Notes: a model not told the origin generated them from the sequence alone. 64,000 nt of DNA from Rhizobium sp. GN54 (GCF_021026345.1 NZ_JAJNCZ010000014.1:1-64000), one strand, 5' to 3'; counted from the first letter of the stretch, positions 26,751 to 37,448 are shown. Made by a program: numbers and translations.

Positions 26751-27454
26751 GCGTAGGCCACTCCTGCCCGGATGAGGTCTTCTTCCTGCTGCGGATTGGC
26801 CACCTCGACGATGCTGTCGACGAAGATGCCGGGAGTGACGACGTGTTCGGGATCGATGCTGCCGAGGGGCACGATCCGGGAGACCTGCGCGATCGTCCGT
26901 GCCGCCGCCATGGCCATCAGCGGATTGAAGTTGCGGGCGGCCATATTGTAGGTGAGGTTGCCGTGCACGTCCCCGACATGAGCCTTGATGATGGCGAAAT
27001 CGGCCTTCAGCCAGCGCTCCTGTACGTATTTGCGGCCATCGAATTCGGCGACCGGCTTTCCCTTCGCAAGCTCCGTGCCGAAGCTCGTCGGCGTGTAGAA
27101 GGCCGGAATGCCCGCCCCGCCGGCGCGGATGCGCTCGGCAAGTGTCCCCTGCGGCACCAGTTCCAGCTCGATCTCGCCGGCAAGGTATCTGTCCGTAAAG
27201 GCGCGCGGGTCGGACGAGCGCGGGAAGGAGCAGATCATCTTCCTCACCATGCCGGCGTCGATCATCGCGGCGATGCCGATCCGGCCGTTGCCGGCATTGT
27301 TGTTGATCACCGTGAGATCCTTCGGACCCTTGTCGATCAGCGCATGGATCAGCTCGATCGGCGCACCGGAACCGCCGAAGCCGCCGATCATCACGGTTGC
27401 GCCATCGCCGATCCCGGCCACGGCTTCCGTCAGGCTTGCGATTGTCTTGTCCAT
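26747..27454 (-). CDS. pcaI: 3-oxoadipate CoA-transferase, subunit A
   Basis: 235 residues. Alpha subunit, partner of PcaJ. It shows the glycine-rich CoA-transferase motif MIGGFGGSGAPIELIHAL and the family segment ELVPQGTLAERIRAGGAGIP. The ATG at 27454 has GGGAG six bases upstream; the frame is open further upstream but that part resembles no family member. First gene of pcaIJF, divergent from the IclR-type regulator pcaR over a 155-base gap with a large palindrome. Confidence 0.95.
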   Translation of the reverse strand: MDKTIASLTEAVAGIGDGATVMIGGFGGSGAPIELIHALIDKGPKDLTVINNNAGNGRIGIAAMIDAGMVRKMICSFPRSSDPRAFTDRYLAGEIELELVPQGTLAERIRAGGAGIPAFYTPTSFGTELAKGKPVAEFDGRKYVQERWLKADFAIIKAHVGDVHGNLTYNMAARNFNPLMAMAAARTIAQVSRIVPLGSIDPEHVVTPGIFVDSIVEVANPQQEEDLIRAGVAYA

Positions 27455-27542
27455 CTGGTTCTCCCGCCTGCTGCGCCGCCCGGACCTGCCTTGGCGCTTC
27501 CCGTGCGCCAGAAGTAGAACCCGGCAAGAAGACCGGCAATCA

Positions 27543-27583
27543 TTTTGTGCGTTATTTGACTTTTGTTCAATTATCGCACAAAA
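27543..27583. promoter_or_regulatory. Palindromic PcaR-type operator between pcaI and pcaR
   Basis: Inverted arms TTTTGTGCG (27543-27551) and CGCACAAAA (27575-27583) enclose 23 bases that are themselves partly symmetric (TTGAC / GTTCAA). Inside, GTTCAATTATCGCAC (27565-27579) differs at two of fifteen positions from the GTTCGATAATCGCAC site that I recall for Pseudomonas putida PcaR. It overlaps where both divergent promoters must lie, so it could control pcaIJF and pcaR itself. Confidence 0.65.
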
Positions 27584-27609
27584 CAAGATGCCAGACGGGA
27601 GAGGGCCAT

Positions 27610-28365
27610 ATGCGGGAAACGGACTTTGTCGGCGGTTTCGCCAAGGGACTGAAGGTCATCGAGGCATTCGGCGAGGCGCAACCGCGCCTGACGATATCCG
27701 AGGTCGCCCGGCAGACCGGCCTGGACCGGGCGACCGCGCGCCGCTGCCTCCTCACGCTTTCCGAGCTCGGCTACGCGCATTTCGACGGCAAGTTCTTCGA
27801 GCTGACGCCGCGCATCCTCAGGCTCGGCCATGCCTATCTGTCGGCGACCCCCCTGCCGCGGCTGGTCCAGCCCCACCTCGACCGGCTCTCGGAGGCGGTG
27901 GGGCAAAGCGCCTCGGTCTCCGTCCTCGACGGCACCGATATCGTCTATGTCGCCCGCGCGGCACAGAAGCGGGTCATGTCGATCACCCTCGGCCCCGGCT
28001 CCCGTCTCCCGGCCTATTGCGCCTCGATGGGGCGCGTGCTGCTTGCGAGCCTGCCCGAGGCGGAAGCGCTGGGCCGGATCATGGCCAGCGACCGCAAGGC
28101 GAACACCGAATACACCAGGACCGATCCCGATGAACTGATGGCGGAACTGGCGCGCGTTCGCGCGCAAGGCTTCGCCGTCATCGACCAGGAGCTCGAAATC
28201 GGCCTTCGCTCCATCGCCGTGCCGCTGGAAGATGCCCGTGGTCGCGTGGTGGCGGCGCTCAATATCGGCGTGCCGGCGGTGGTCGTGCCGGTCGAGGAAA
28301 TGACGTCGCGCTTCCTGCCCGCCATGCGCGAGGTCCAGGTCGCACTCCGCCCGCTGTTGCAATAG
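27610..28365 (+). CDS. pcaR: IclR-family regulator PcaR
   Basis: 251 residues. The N-terminal winged helix-turn-helix (FAKGLKVIEAFGEAQPRLTI, then SEVARQTGLDRATARRCLLT) precedes an effector-binding IclR domain ending in EEMTSRFLPAMREVQVAL. In this family PcaR activates pca genes in response to beta-ketoadipate. The ATG at 27610 has GAGAGGG upstream. It is divergent from pcaIJF, its expected target, with the palindromic site in between. Confidence 0.93.
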   Translation: MRETDFVGGFAKGLKVIEAFGEAQPRLTISEVARQTGLDRATARRCLLTLSELGYAHFDGKFFELTPRILRLGHAYLSATPLPRLVQPHLDRLSEAVGQSASVSVLDGTDIVYVARAAQKRVMSITLGPGSRLPAYCASMGRVLLASLPEAEALGRIMASDRKANTEYTRTDPDELMAELARVRAQGFAVIDQELEIGLRSIAVPLEDARGRVVAALNIGVPAVVVPVEEMTSRFLPAMREVQVALRPLLQ

Positions 28366-28425
28366 TCGCGTTCTTGACAGTCGTCAAAGGGCGGTGCTTG
28401 CTGCGTTGCGGCAAGGAGAGAGACG

Positions 28426-29084
<659 letters not shown>

Positions 29085-29100
<16 letters not shown>

Positions 29101-30071
29101 CCGCCTGCCTGCGCCGGCCGCGCGCGTAGGCTTGTCCGGTTGGCAGGCTCCTTCCGCCCCACCGCCGAAGCCGCCTCGCGGATCGTCTGCATCAGGATCG
29201 ATTGCGGCAGCGAGGGCACGGCATCGGTGCGCATCGTCAGCCCCACCGGCCCCTTCGTCTCGCTGGTATCGACGGCGAGCGCGGCCAGTTGCCCGCTCTC
29301 GATGTCGTTCGCCACCACGCCCGAAGAGATGATCCAGACCGCATCGCTCGACCGGACGAAGGCGCGCCCGAACGCGTCCGAGACGGTTTCGATCTGGTTC
29401 GGCAATTTTGCGACGCCGTTTGCGATCAGGAGCCGATCGACGAAGGGGCGGATGACGGAACCCTGCGTCGGCATCAGCACGGGAAAGCCGGCGAGGCCGG
29501 CGAAGACGGATCGGCGGGGGGCGGATAGGGGGTGGCCGGCGCGGACGCAGAAGACCACCTGCTCCGAATAGAGGTGCTCGAAGGAGAACCCCGTCATCCG
29601 CTCGGGCGCCGCCAGCCGCCCGACCACGAGGTCCAGGTCGCCGATGCGCAGCTGTTCCAGAAGCACCGCATTCTCGCCGGTGACGATCTTGACGCGCACG
29701 CCGGTGTCCTCGGCCAAGAACAGGGAAACCGCATGCGGCATGATCCGGCTGGAGACGGTCGGCAGCGCGCCGATGCGGATCGGCGGCGCATCGCCGTGGA
29801 GCGCCTGCGACACCGAATCGAAGCCCTGCCGGAGCGCCGTCAGCGCCGCGCCGGCGTGGCGGAGGAAGACGTCGCCATGGCGCGTGATCCTGATGCCGCG
29901 GCCGTCGCGCTCGAACACGGCCACGCCCAGCACCTGCTCCAGTTCGCGGATTGTCTTGGTGACGGCGGGCTGGCTGACATGGAGCACGCCCGCGGCCTTC
30001 ATCACGCTCTTCTGGCGGGCCACCTCGACAAAGGTCTGGAGATGGCGGAACTTGATGCGATTGTCGATCAT
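29085..30071 (-). CDS. pcaQ: LysR-family regulator PcaQ
   Basis: 328 residues. The N-terminal helix-turn-helix FVEVARQKSVMKAAGVLHVS plus QPAVTKTIRELEQVLG is followed by the LysR effector domain. PcaQ activates pcaDCHGB with beta-carboxy-cis,cis-muconate or gamma-carboxymuconolactone as inducer in Sinorhizobium/Agrobacterium. It is divergent from pcaD with a PcaQ-type palindrome in the gap. The 3' end overlaps the molybdopterin oxidoreductase gene by 16 bases on the opposite strand. Confidence 0.94.
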
Positions 30072-30089
30072 GGCGCGCCTCGATCATGA

Positions 30090-30141
30090 ATAACCATATG
30101 GTTATCAGGTTGCCATGAAATATCATTTTACCTAACCATAT
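30090..30141. promoter_or_regulatory. PcaQ operator between pcaQ and pcaD
   Basis: ATAACC-ATAT-GGTTAT (30090-30105) is a perfect palindrome matching the ATAACC-N4-GGTTA(A/T) PcaQ motif known from Sinorhizobium. A further half-site TAACCATAT occurs at 30133-30141, the spacing expected for an activator half-site near a -35 region. Both lie upstream of pcaD and close to the pcaQ start, allowing activation of pcaDCHGB and autoregulation. Confidence 0.85.
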
Positions 30142-30177
30142 CAAGAGACCATTCTGCGACGTCGGGAGGAGACAGCC

Positions 30178-30978
30178 TTGCAGTTCGCGCGCGTCAACGA
30201 CATCACGCTCCATCACCAGGTCATCGGCGGTCCGGAAGGCCGGCCGGTGCTGGTCTTCGCCAATTCGCTCGGGACGGACTACCGCATCTGGCGCGACGTC
30301 ATCGTCCGCCTTGCCGGCGATTTCCCGATGATCCTCTACGACAAGCGCGGCCACGGCCTCTCCGATGTCGGCCAGGCGCCCTATTCGATCGACGACCATG
30401 TCAGCGATCTTGCCGGCCTGCTCGAAGTCTATGCGGTCAGGCAGGCCGTCATCGTCGGTCTTTCCGTCGGCGGCCTGATCGCGCAGGGCCTCTATGCCGC
30501 CCGGCCGGATCTGGTGAGGGCGCTCGTCCTGTGCGACACCGCCCACAGGATCGGAACTGCCGAGGCATGGGACGCCCGCATCGCCGCCGTCGAGCGTGAC
30601 GGCATCGAGAGCATCGCCGACACCGTCATGGAGCGCTGGTTCACTCCGGCGTTCCGCCGACCGGAAAACACCGCCTATCACGGCTATTGGAACATGCTGG
30701 TCCGCCAGCCGGCGGTCGGCTACGCCGCGACCTGTGCCGCGATCCGCGATGCAGACTTCACCGCCGCGGCGAAACGGATTGCCGTGCCGACGCTGCTGGT
30801 GGTCGGCGACCAGGACGGCTCGACGCCGCCCGACCTGGTGCTTGCGACCGCAAAGCTCATCCCCGGCGCGCGCTACGAAGTCATCCCCGACGCGGGGCAC
30901 ATTCCCTGCGTCGAGCAGCCCGAGGCGCTGGCGGCGATCCTGCGCGCCTTCATCGAACCGCTGACGAACGGAGAGTAA
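30178..30978 (+). CDS. pcaD: 3-oxoadipate enol-lactonase
   Basis: 266 residues of an alpha/beta hydrolase opening beta-ketoadipate enol-lactone. The nucleophile is S96 in VGLSVGGLIAQ; the acid is in VVGDQDGSTPP and the His in PDAGHIPCVEQ. The start appears to be TTG at 30178, preceded by GGGAGGAG at good spacing; the protein then begins MQFARVNDITLHHQ as family members do, and no upstream ATG fits. First gene of pcaDCHGB. pcaC follows after four bases. Confidence 0.94.
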   Translation: MQFARVNDITLHHQVIGGPEGRPVLVFANSLGTDYRIWRDVIVRLAGDFPMILYDKRGHGLSDVGQAPYSIDDHVSDLAGLLEVYAVRQAVIVGLSVGGLIAQGLYAARPDLVRALVLCDTAHRIGTAEAWDARIAAVERDGIESIADTVMERWFTPAFRRPENTAYHGYWNMLVRQPAVGYAATCAAIRDADFTAAAKRIAVPTLLVVGDQDGSTPPDLVLATAKLIPGARYEVIPDAGHIPCVEQPEALAAILRAFIEPLTNGE

Positions 30979-32157
<1,179 letters not shown>

Positions 32158-32158
32158 G

Positions 32159-32773
32159 ATGACGCAGCCGCTCGGCTATCTGAAGGAAACGCCTTCGCAG
32201 ACCGCGGGCCCCTATGTCCATATCGGCCTGACCCCGAACCATAGCGGCATCGACGGGGTCTATCCGGGTGACCTCGGCGCGGCGATGGTCAACGACCGGA
32301 CGCTCGGCCGGCGCATCACCGTCACCGGCTGTGTGCTGGACGGGACGGGAACGCCGCTGAAGGACGCGCTGGTCGAGATCTGGCAGGCCGATGCCGAGGG
32401 CCTCTACAACAGCCCGTCCGAATTGCGTGGCACCGCCGATCCGAATTTCACCGGCTGGGGCCGCTGCGCCTGCGACGGCGCCACCGGCGCGTTCCGTTTC
32501 GAGACCATCAAGCCCGGCCGCGTCCCCTTCAAGGACGGCCGGATGATGGCGCCGCACGTCAATTTCTGGATCGTCGCCCGCGGCATCAATCTCGGCCTCA
32601 ATACGCGCATGTATTTCGGCGACGAGGCGGCGGCCAATGCCGAGGATCCGGTGCTGATGCGCATCGAGCATCGCCTGCGCGTCCAGACCCTGATCGCGGC
32701 CGTCGACGGTTCCAGTTACCGCTTCGACATCCACCTTCAGGGCGAGAGCGAAACGGTGTTCTTCGACATCTAG
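32159..32773 (+). CDS. pcaG: Protocatechuate 3,4-dioxygenase, alpha subunit
   Basis: 204 residues. Partner of PcaH, same fold but without a complete iron site: the region equivalent to the paired histidines reads APHVNFWIVARG. It contributes to the substrate pocket of the alpha-beta protomer. It starts SQTAGPYVHIGL near residue 14, as usual. The ATG at 32159 comes one base after the pcaH stop. Confidence 0.96.
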   Translation: MTQPLGYLKETPSQTAGPYVHIGLTPNHSGIDGVYPGDLGAAMVNDRTLGRRITVTGCVLDGTGTPLKDALVEIWQADAEGLYNSPSELRGTADPNFTGWGRCACDGATGAFRFETIKPGRVPFKDGRMMAPHVNFWIVARGINLGLNTRMYFGDEAAANAEDPVLMRIEHRLRVQTLIAAVDGSSYRFDIHLQGESETVFFDI

Positions 32774-32906
32774 CCTGACGGCGCGGAACCCGCTGCGGCG
32801 CGGCCGGCCTTGATCGGCCGCCGGTTTGCGCCATCTTTGTCGTCAGCATCCCCGATTGGCGGGGACGCATGCCGACGGCTGAAACGACTTTGCCAGGGTG
32901 ACAGCG

Positions 32907-33965
32907 ATGACCGTATCTCCGTTCGACCACCCCTACCTGTCCGGTCTCCTGGGCGACGAGGAGATGGCGGAACTCTTTTCCGCAGCCGCCGAGCTCGAGG
33001 CCATGCTCGCCTTCGAGGTTGCGCTGGCCCGTGCCGAGGCCGCCGAAGGCATCATTCCGGTGTCGGCGGCCGAAGCGATCGCCGAAGCGGCCCACCAGTT
33101 TTCGCCGGACGTCGCGATCCTGCGCCAGGCCACAGCCCGCGACGGCGTCGTCGTCCCGGAATTCGTTCGCCAGTTGCGCCAGGCCGTCGGCGGCGAGGCG
33201 GCCGACCACGTTCATTTCGGCGCCACCAGCCAGGATGTGATCGACAGCGCCCTGATGCTGCGCCTGACCCGCGTCGCCGTCATCCTCAGCCATCGTCTCG
33301 GCGCCATCGTCGATGAATTAAACGAACTCGACGCCCGCCACGGCGGCCGGGTGCTGATGGGACGCACCCGCATGCAGGCGGCGATCGAGATTGCCGTGGC
33401 CGATCGCATCGCCGCCTGGAAGCAGCCGCTCGAACGCCATATCGAAGAGCTCGGCCTTGCGATCGAGCAGCGGTTTCCGGTCCAGTTCGGCGGTGCCGCC
33501 GGCACGCTCGACAAGTTCGATGACCGCGGGCCGGCGCTTCGCACGCTGCTTGCCGACGCGCTCGGCCTCGCCGACGTGCCGCAGTGGCACAGCCAGCGCG
33601 ACCGGATCGCCACGTTCGGCGCCCTCCTGTCCCTGATCGCCGGCAGCCTCGGCAAGCTTGGGCAGGACATCGCGCTGATGGCTCAGGATGGCAGTGAGAT
33701 CGTCCTGTCCGGTGGCGGCGCCTCATCGGCCATGGCGCACAAGCACAACCCCGTTTCGGCCGAGGCGCTGGTGACGCTGGCCCGCTTCAACGCCACGGCC
33801 CTTGCCGGCCTGCATCAGTCGCTGGTGCATGAACAGGAACGTTCCGGCAGCGCCTGGACGCTGGAATGGATGCTCCTGCCGCAGATGGCGGTCGCCGCCG
33901 GCAGCGCCACGCGGCTCGCAGGCGCCGTCTTGCGGTCGATCGAGGACCTGGGCAGCGTACGTTAG
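32907..33965 (+). CDS. pcaB: 3-carboxy-cis,cis-muconate cycloisomerase
   Basis: 352 residues of the fumarase/aspartase superfamily. It lactonises the PcaHG product. Conserved regions are FGATSQDVIDSA (C1), and SSAMAHKHNPVSAE, the fumarate lyase signature. It is somewhat shorter than the roughly 450-residue Pseudomonas protein, as in other rhizobia. The ATG at 32907 is preferred; one three codons upstream also exists. The 133-base gap after pcaG shows no terminator, so it is probably the last gene of pcaDCHGB. Confidence 0.94.
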   Translation: MTVSPFDHPYLSGLLGDEEMAELFSAAAELEAMLAFEVALARAEAAEGIIPVSAAEAIAEAAHQFSPDVAILRQATARDGVVVPEFVRQLRQAVGGEAADHVHFGATSQDVIDSALMLRLTRVAVILSHRLGAIVDELNELDARHGGRVLMGRTRMQAAIEIAVADRIAAWKQPLERHIEELGLAIEQRFPVQFGGAAGTLDKFDDRGPALRTLLADALGLADVPQWHSQRDRIATFGALLSLIAGSLGKLGQDIALMAQDGSEIVLSGGGASSAMAHKHNPVSAEALVTLARFNATALAGLHQSLVHEQERSGSAWTLEWMLLPQMAVAAGSATRLAGAVLRSIEDLGSVR

Positions 33966-34098
33966 GGGCGGCGTTCGCCAGGCCGCGCGGACGGCATCGT
34001 ATCGGCCCCAACCTCGCCCGTTAGAGGTAGGCTGCCTTCATCGACAGCACCGGCCGGCACCCGTATATTAGGTTTCCCTTATTGTTGGAGGATGGCCG

Positions 34099-35412
34099 AT
34101 GGCAACCTATACGGTGTATTTTCCCGGCAGCAAATATCCCCAGAGCTACAGCCCCGCGATCGCGGGCTTCGACTATAATCCGATGTTCGGCGACCTCGTC
34201 GATTTCACCGAAGCCTCGGTCATCAGCCGCTCTTCGACCGTCTACAGCCTTCAGTTGGACAACGGCCTGAAAGTTCGCCTCGTCGGCTCCGGCTTCGCCT
34301 TCGACAAGGATGGTGCCGCGACGGCCGGGACGGTCAGCCGGCTGGAACTGCTGCAATCCGACGGCGTGACCCCCGTCGCCAAGCTCACCGGCCTGAACCT
34401 CTCGCTCGAGGCCCTGGAGAATGCGGCCGACGTCTTCGACCCCTGGAACCTGCAGGCCTGGATCCTGAACCGCAGCGACACGCTCGACGGATCTTCCGGC
34501 AACGACGATCTGGAGGGCTTCGGCGGCCATGACACGATCAACGCCAAGGGCGGCGACGATTTCGTCATCGGCGGCGAGGGCCGGGACAGCTACGACGGCG
34601 GCAAGGGCTGGGACAACCTCAGCTTCCAGGATGCCCGCCACAATCCGAATGCTTTTGGCGGCGTCGTCCTCGACGCGGCCGACGGCACGGTGAGGGACCC
34701 CTACGGCAACAACGAGACGTTCCAGAATTTCGAGACCTTCCGCGGCACCCAGTTCCGGGACATCCTGAAAGGCTCGGCAAGGGACGAGGACTTTCAGGGG
34801 GTCGGCGGTCGCGACGCGATCGACGGCCGCGGCGGCTTCGATACGGTCAGCTATCACCGCGACCAGAGCAACGGCGGCGGTGCCAGGGGCGTCACCGTCG
34901 ACCTCAAGGCCGGCACCGCCATCGACGGCTTCGGCAAGACGGATACGCTGAAAAGCATCGAGGGCGTGCGCGGGACGGGCTATGCTGACAAGCTGACCGG
35001 TGACGCGGGAGACAACTGGCTGCGCGGCGACAGCGGCGACGACACGATCGCGGGTGGCCTCGGCAACGACCAGCTCCGGGGCGACGCCGGCCGGGACTCG
35101 TTCGTCTTCAACACCAGGCTCAGCGCCAGGAACAATATCGACGAGATCGAGGACTTCAACGTCGCCGCCGATACGATCATGCTGGAAAACGCGATCTTCA
35201 CCAAGCTGTCCGGCACCGGCACGCTCTCGGCCGCCCAGTTCGTGGCAAACGACAGCGGCACCGCCAAGGACAAGTCCGATCGCATCATCTACGAGAAGGA
35301 CACCGGCAACCTCTACTACGACTGCAACGGCAGCGCCGCGGGCCAGCGCAAGCTCTTCGCCATCGTCGCCGACGAACTGAAGATCACCGCCGACGACTTC
35401 TTCATCATCTGA
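34099..35412 (+). CDS. RTX-type calcium-binding secreted protein
   Basis: 437 residues. The N-terminal 130 residues are unassigned, with the aromatic start MATYTVYFPGSKYPQSYSP. Glycine-rich nonapeptide RTX blocks lie near 133-172, 234-252 and 295-330 (GGLGNDQLRGDAGRDSF style). They are interrupted by segments with DAADGTVRDPYGNNETFQNF character. The C-terminus ends DDFFII, like type I secretion signals (acidic plus hydrophobic). It is probably exported unprocessed and folds on calcium. GGAGG precedes the ATG. No ABC/MFP secretion genes are nearby and no enzymatic domain is recognisable. Confidence 0.85.
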   Translation: MATYTVYFPGSKYPQSYSPAIAGFDYNPMFGDLVDFTEASVISRSSTVYSLQLDNGLKVRLVGSGFAFDKDGAATAGTVSRLELLQSDGVTPVAKLTGLNLSLEALENAADVFDPWNLQAWILNRSDTLDGSSGNDDLEGFGGHDTINAKGGDDFVIGGEGRDSYDGGKGWDNLSFQDARHNPNAFGGVVLDAADGTVRDPYGNNETFQNFETFRGTQFRDILKGSARDEDFQGVGGRDAIDGRGGFDTVSYHRDQSNGGGARGVTVDLKAGTAIDGFGKTDTLKSIEGVRGTGYADKLTGDAGDNWLRGDSGDDTIAGGLGNDQLRGDAGRDSFVFNTRLSARNNIDEIEDFNVAADTIMLENAIFTKLSGTGTLSAAQFVANDSGTAKDKSDRIIYEKDTGNLYYDCNGSAAGQRKLFAIVADELKITADDFFII

Positions 35413-35484
35413 CGGAGCCGCCGGCCTGATCGTGCCCGGCTACCGGCCGCAGCGCCGCGTTCCGCGATCCGGGCCGCGGCTGCC

Positions 35485-35835
35485 TCATGCCGCGAACGCG
35501 GCCTCGTAGATATCCGGCTTGAAGCCGGCCAGCAGTCGTCCGTCGATGTCGAGGATCGGTCGCTTGATCATCGAGGGCTGGGCGAGCATGAGGGCTGCGG
35601 CCTTCTCCGCGTCGAGGCCGGTCTTGTCGGCCTCGGGCAGGGCGCGGAACGTGGTGCCCGCGCGGTTCAGCACCGTCTCCCAGCCGAGCGCACCGATCCA
35701 GCGATCGAGCGAGCCCTTGTCGATGCCCTCGGCCTTGTAGTCGTGGAAACGGTAGGAGATGCTGCGGCCGTCCAGCCAGGTCCGTGCCTTCTTCATCGTG
35801 TCGCAGTTCTTGATGCCGTAGATCGTCACAGCCAT
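35485..35835 (-). CDS. ArsC/Spx-family (YffB-like) protein
   Basis: 116 residues with a thioredoxin-like fold. IYGIKNCDTMKKARTWLDGR carries the single N-terminal cysteine of the YffB subgroup, and MIKRPILDIDGRLLAGFKP is the ArsC-like substrate loop (R in KRP). YffB proteins resemble arsenate reductase but probably act as glutathione-dependent thiol reductases. No ars genes are near. Downstream (57 bases) of the aminotransferase on the same strand. Confidence 0.9.
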   Translation of the reverse strand: MAVTIYGIKNCDTMKKARTWLDGRSISYRFHDYKAEGIDKGSLDRWIGALGWETVLNRAGTTFRALPEADKTGLDAEKAAALMLAQPSMIKRPILDIDGRLLAGFKPDIYEAAFAA

Positions 35836-35891
35836 GACGTTTGTCCTTTCGATTGCGGGTCTCGACCGGCCTGCCGGCGCGTCGGTGCTGC

Positions 35892-37061
35892 TCAGAGGCT
35901 CAGGAACTTCTCGACCACGTCATCGACCTCGGCGCTTTTCAACCCGGCGATGTTGATGCGGGCCGAGCCGGGCATGTAGATCCCGTGGTCGTGGCGAAGC
36001 CGCAGCACGTCGGCCTCCTCGAAGGGCAGCAGCGAGAACATGCCTTCCTGTTCCGCCATCGCCGTCAGCACCTGCCAGCGGCGCGACAGGCCGGCGGCCA
36101 GCTTCGTGCGGATCGAGGCGACCCGGCGGCGCATTGTCTCCAGTTCGGCCATCCAGTCTGCCTTCAGCGCCTCGTCGCCGAGGATCTCGGAGACGATCGC
36201 CGCACCGTGGTCCGGCGGCATCGAATAGTTGGCGCGGGCGATGCTCGCGAAATTGGTGCGGGCGGTTTGCGCCGCATCCGCCGAGGACGCCACCGCATAG
36301 ACCGCGCCCGTGCGTTCGCGGTAGAGCCCGAAATTCTTGGAGCAGGAAACGGCAACGAGCGCTTCCGGCACGGCGGCGAGCAACGTTCGCAGTCCCGCCG
36401 AATCCGCGTCCAGCCCCTTGCCGAACCCCTGATAGGCGCTGTCGACCAGCGGGATCAGGCCACGCTCGGCAATCAGGGCCGAGATCGCCGCCCATTGCTC
36501 GGCGGACAGGACCCCGCCGCTCGGATTGTGGCAGCTCGCATGAAGGAGCACCGCATCGCCGGCTTCGGCGCCCGCGAGCGCGTCCGTCATCTGCTCGAAC
36601 AGGATCGCCTGCGAGGGGACGTCGAAGTAGGGGTGCGTTGCGATTGCAAGCCCGGCCGCCTTGAAGATGGCAGGGTGGTTCGGCCAGGTCGGAACGCCGA
36701 GCCAGATCCGCTTGACGCCCATGTGGACCAGCAGGTCGGCGGCGAGCCTGACGGCACCGGAACCGCCCGGCGTCTGGACGCCGGCGGTCGGGCGTTCCCG
36801 CCCGGCAGTGCCGGCAGCCAGTTCCCACAGGCGTTCGACGAAGACGGCGTCGCCCTCGGGGCCGACATAGGACTTGGTCGCCTGGTTCTCCAGAAGCCGC
36901 CGCTCCGCCGCCTTCACCGCCCGGAAGATCGGCGTCGCGCCCTGTTCGTCGCGGTAGACGCCGACGCCGAGGTCGACCTTGCCGGTCCGCGCGTCCGCAC
37001 GGTAGAGGCCGATCAGGGCGAGCAAGGGATCGTCGGGCTGTCGGGTGAGCTTGTCGAACAT
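35892..37061 (-). CDS. Class I aromatic/aspartate aminotransferase
   Basis: 389 residues, PLP-dependent AspC/TyrB subgroup. The start is FDKLTRQPDDPLLALIGLY; VDLGVGVYRDEQGATPIF and SYVGPEGD are typical. LHASCHNPSGGVLS is the substrate region, and SCSKNFGLYRERTGA contains the PLP lysine. It would transaminate aromatic amino acids and/or aspartate with 2-oxoglutarate. The ATG at 37061 follows AGGAGGAGG. Its upstream region has been invaded by the IS110-family remnant, which may have altered its promoter. Confidence 0.92.
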   Translation of the reverse strand: MFDKLTRQPDDPLLALIGLYRADARTGKVDLGVGVYRDEQGATPIFRAVKAAERRLLENQATKSYVGPEGDAVFVERLWELAAGTAGRERPTAGVQTPGGSGAVRLAADLLVHMGVKRIWLGVPTWPNHPAIFKAAGLAIATHPYFDVPSQAILFEQMTDALAGAEAGDAVLLHASCHNPSGGVLSAEQWAAISALIAERGLIPLVDSAYQGFGKGLDADSAGLRTLLAAVPEALVAVSCSKNFGLYRERTGAVYAVASSADAAQTARTNFASIARANYSMPPDHGAAIVSEILGDEALKADWMAELETMRRRVASIRTKLAAGLSRRWQVLTAMAEQEGMFSLLPFEEADVLRLRHDHGIYMPGSARINIAGLKSAEVDDVVEKFLSL

Positions 37062-37109
37062 GGCGGCCTCCTCCTGGATCGTTGTCGACGCTGGTTTAGG
37101 GGAATTCGT

Positions 37110-37448
37110 GGGCGATTTCGAGCCCTGGTGCCGACTGTCGGCCCGGGCATGGTCGGAAACGTCGCATTCGGTCGGCTCGCTTGCCGGGTTGGCACCCATC
37201 CACGACAATCCGGGAACGGGATCGGCCGCGCCTTCATCCGCGGTGGCCGGGCCAATGCCCGACAGGCGATCTACATGCCGGCGCTTGTCGCGATACGCTT
37301 CAATCCGGAATTGAAGGCGAAATACCGCCAGCTCAAAGCCGCGGGCAAAGCACCCAAGGTCGCCATCACCGCCATCATGCGAAAGATTGTCGTCATCGCA
37401 AACGCACTCCTCAGGGATGGCAGAAAATGGGAAGCATCCATGGCTTGA
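37110..37448 (+). pseudogene. Decayed IS110-family transposase, C-terminal fragment
   Basis: The 3' part (about 37220-37448) reads FIRGGRANARQAIYMPALV, then AIRFNPELKAKYRQLKAAGK and KVAITAIMRKIVVIANALL. This is the C-terminal catalytic/Tnp20-like region of IS110-family transposases. The preceding SLAGLAPIHDNPGTG, also typical, is in another frame, so a frameshift lies near 37205-37220. The N-terminal DEDD domain is missing. The fragment fills the upstream region of the aminotransferase gene. The left boundary is approximate, and no terminal repeats are expected for IS110. Confidence 0.85.

Noticed and set aside
35841-37448. 535-codon plus-strand frame opposite the aminotransferase
   Set aside because: Only its last part, from about 37220, is real homology (IS110 remnant). 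The rest is antisense to the aminotransferase.
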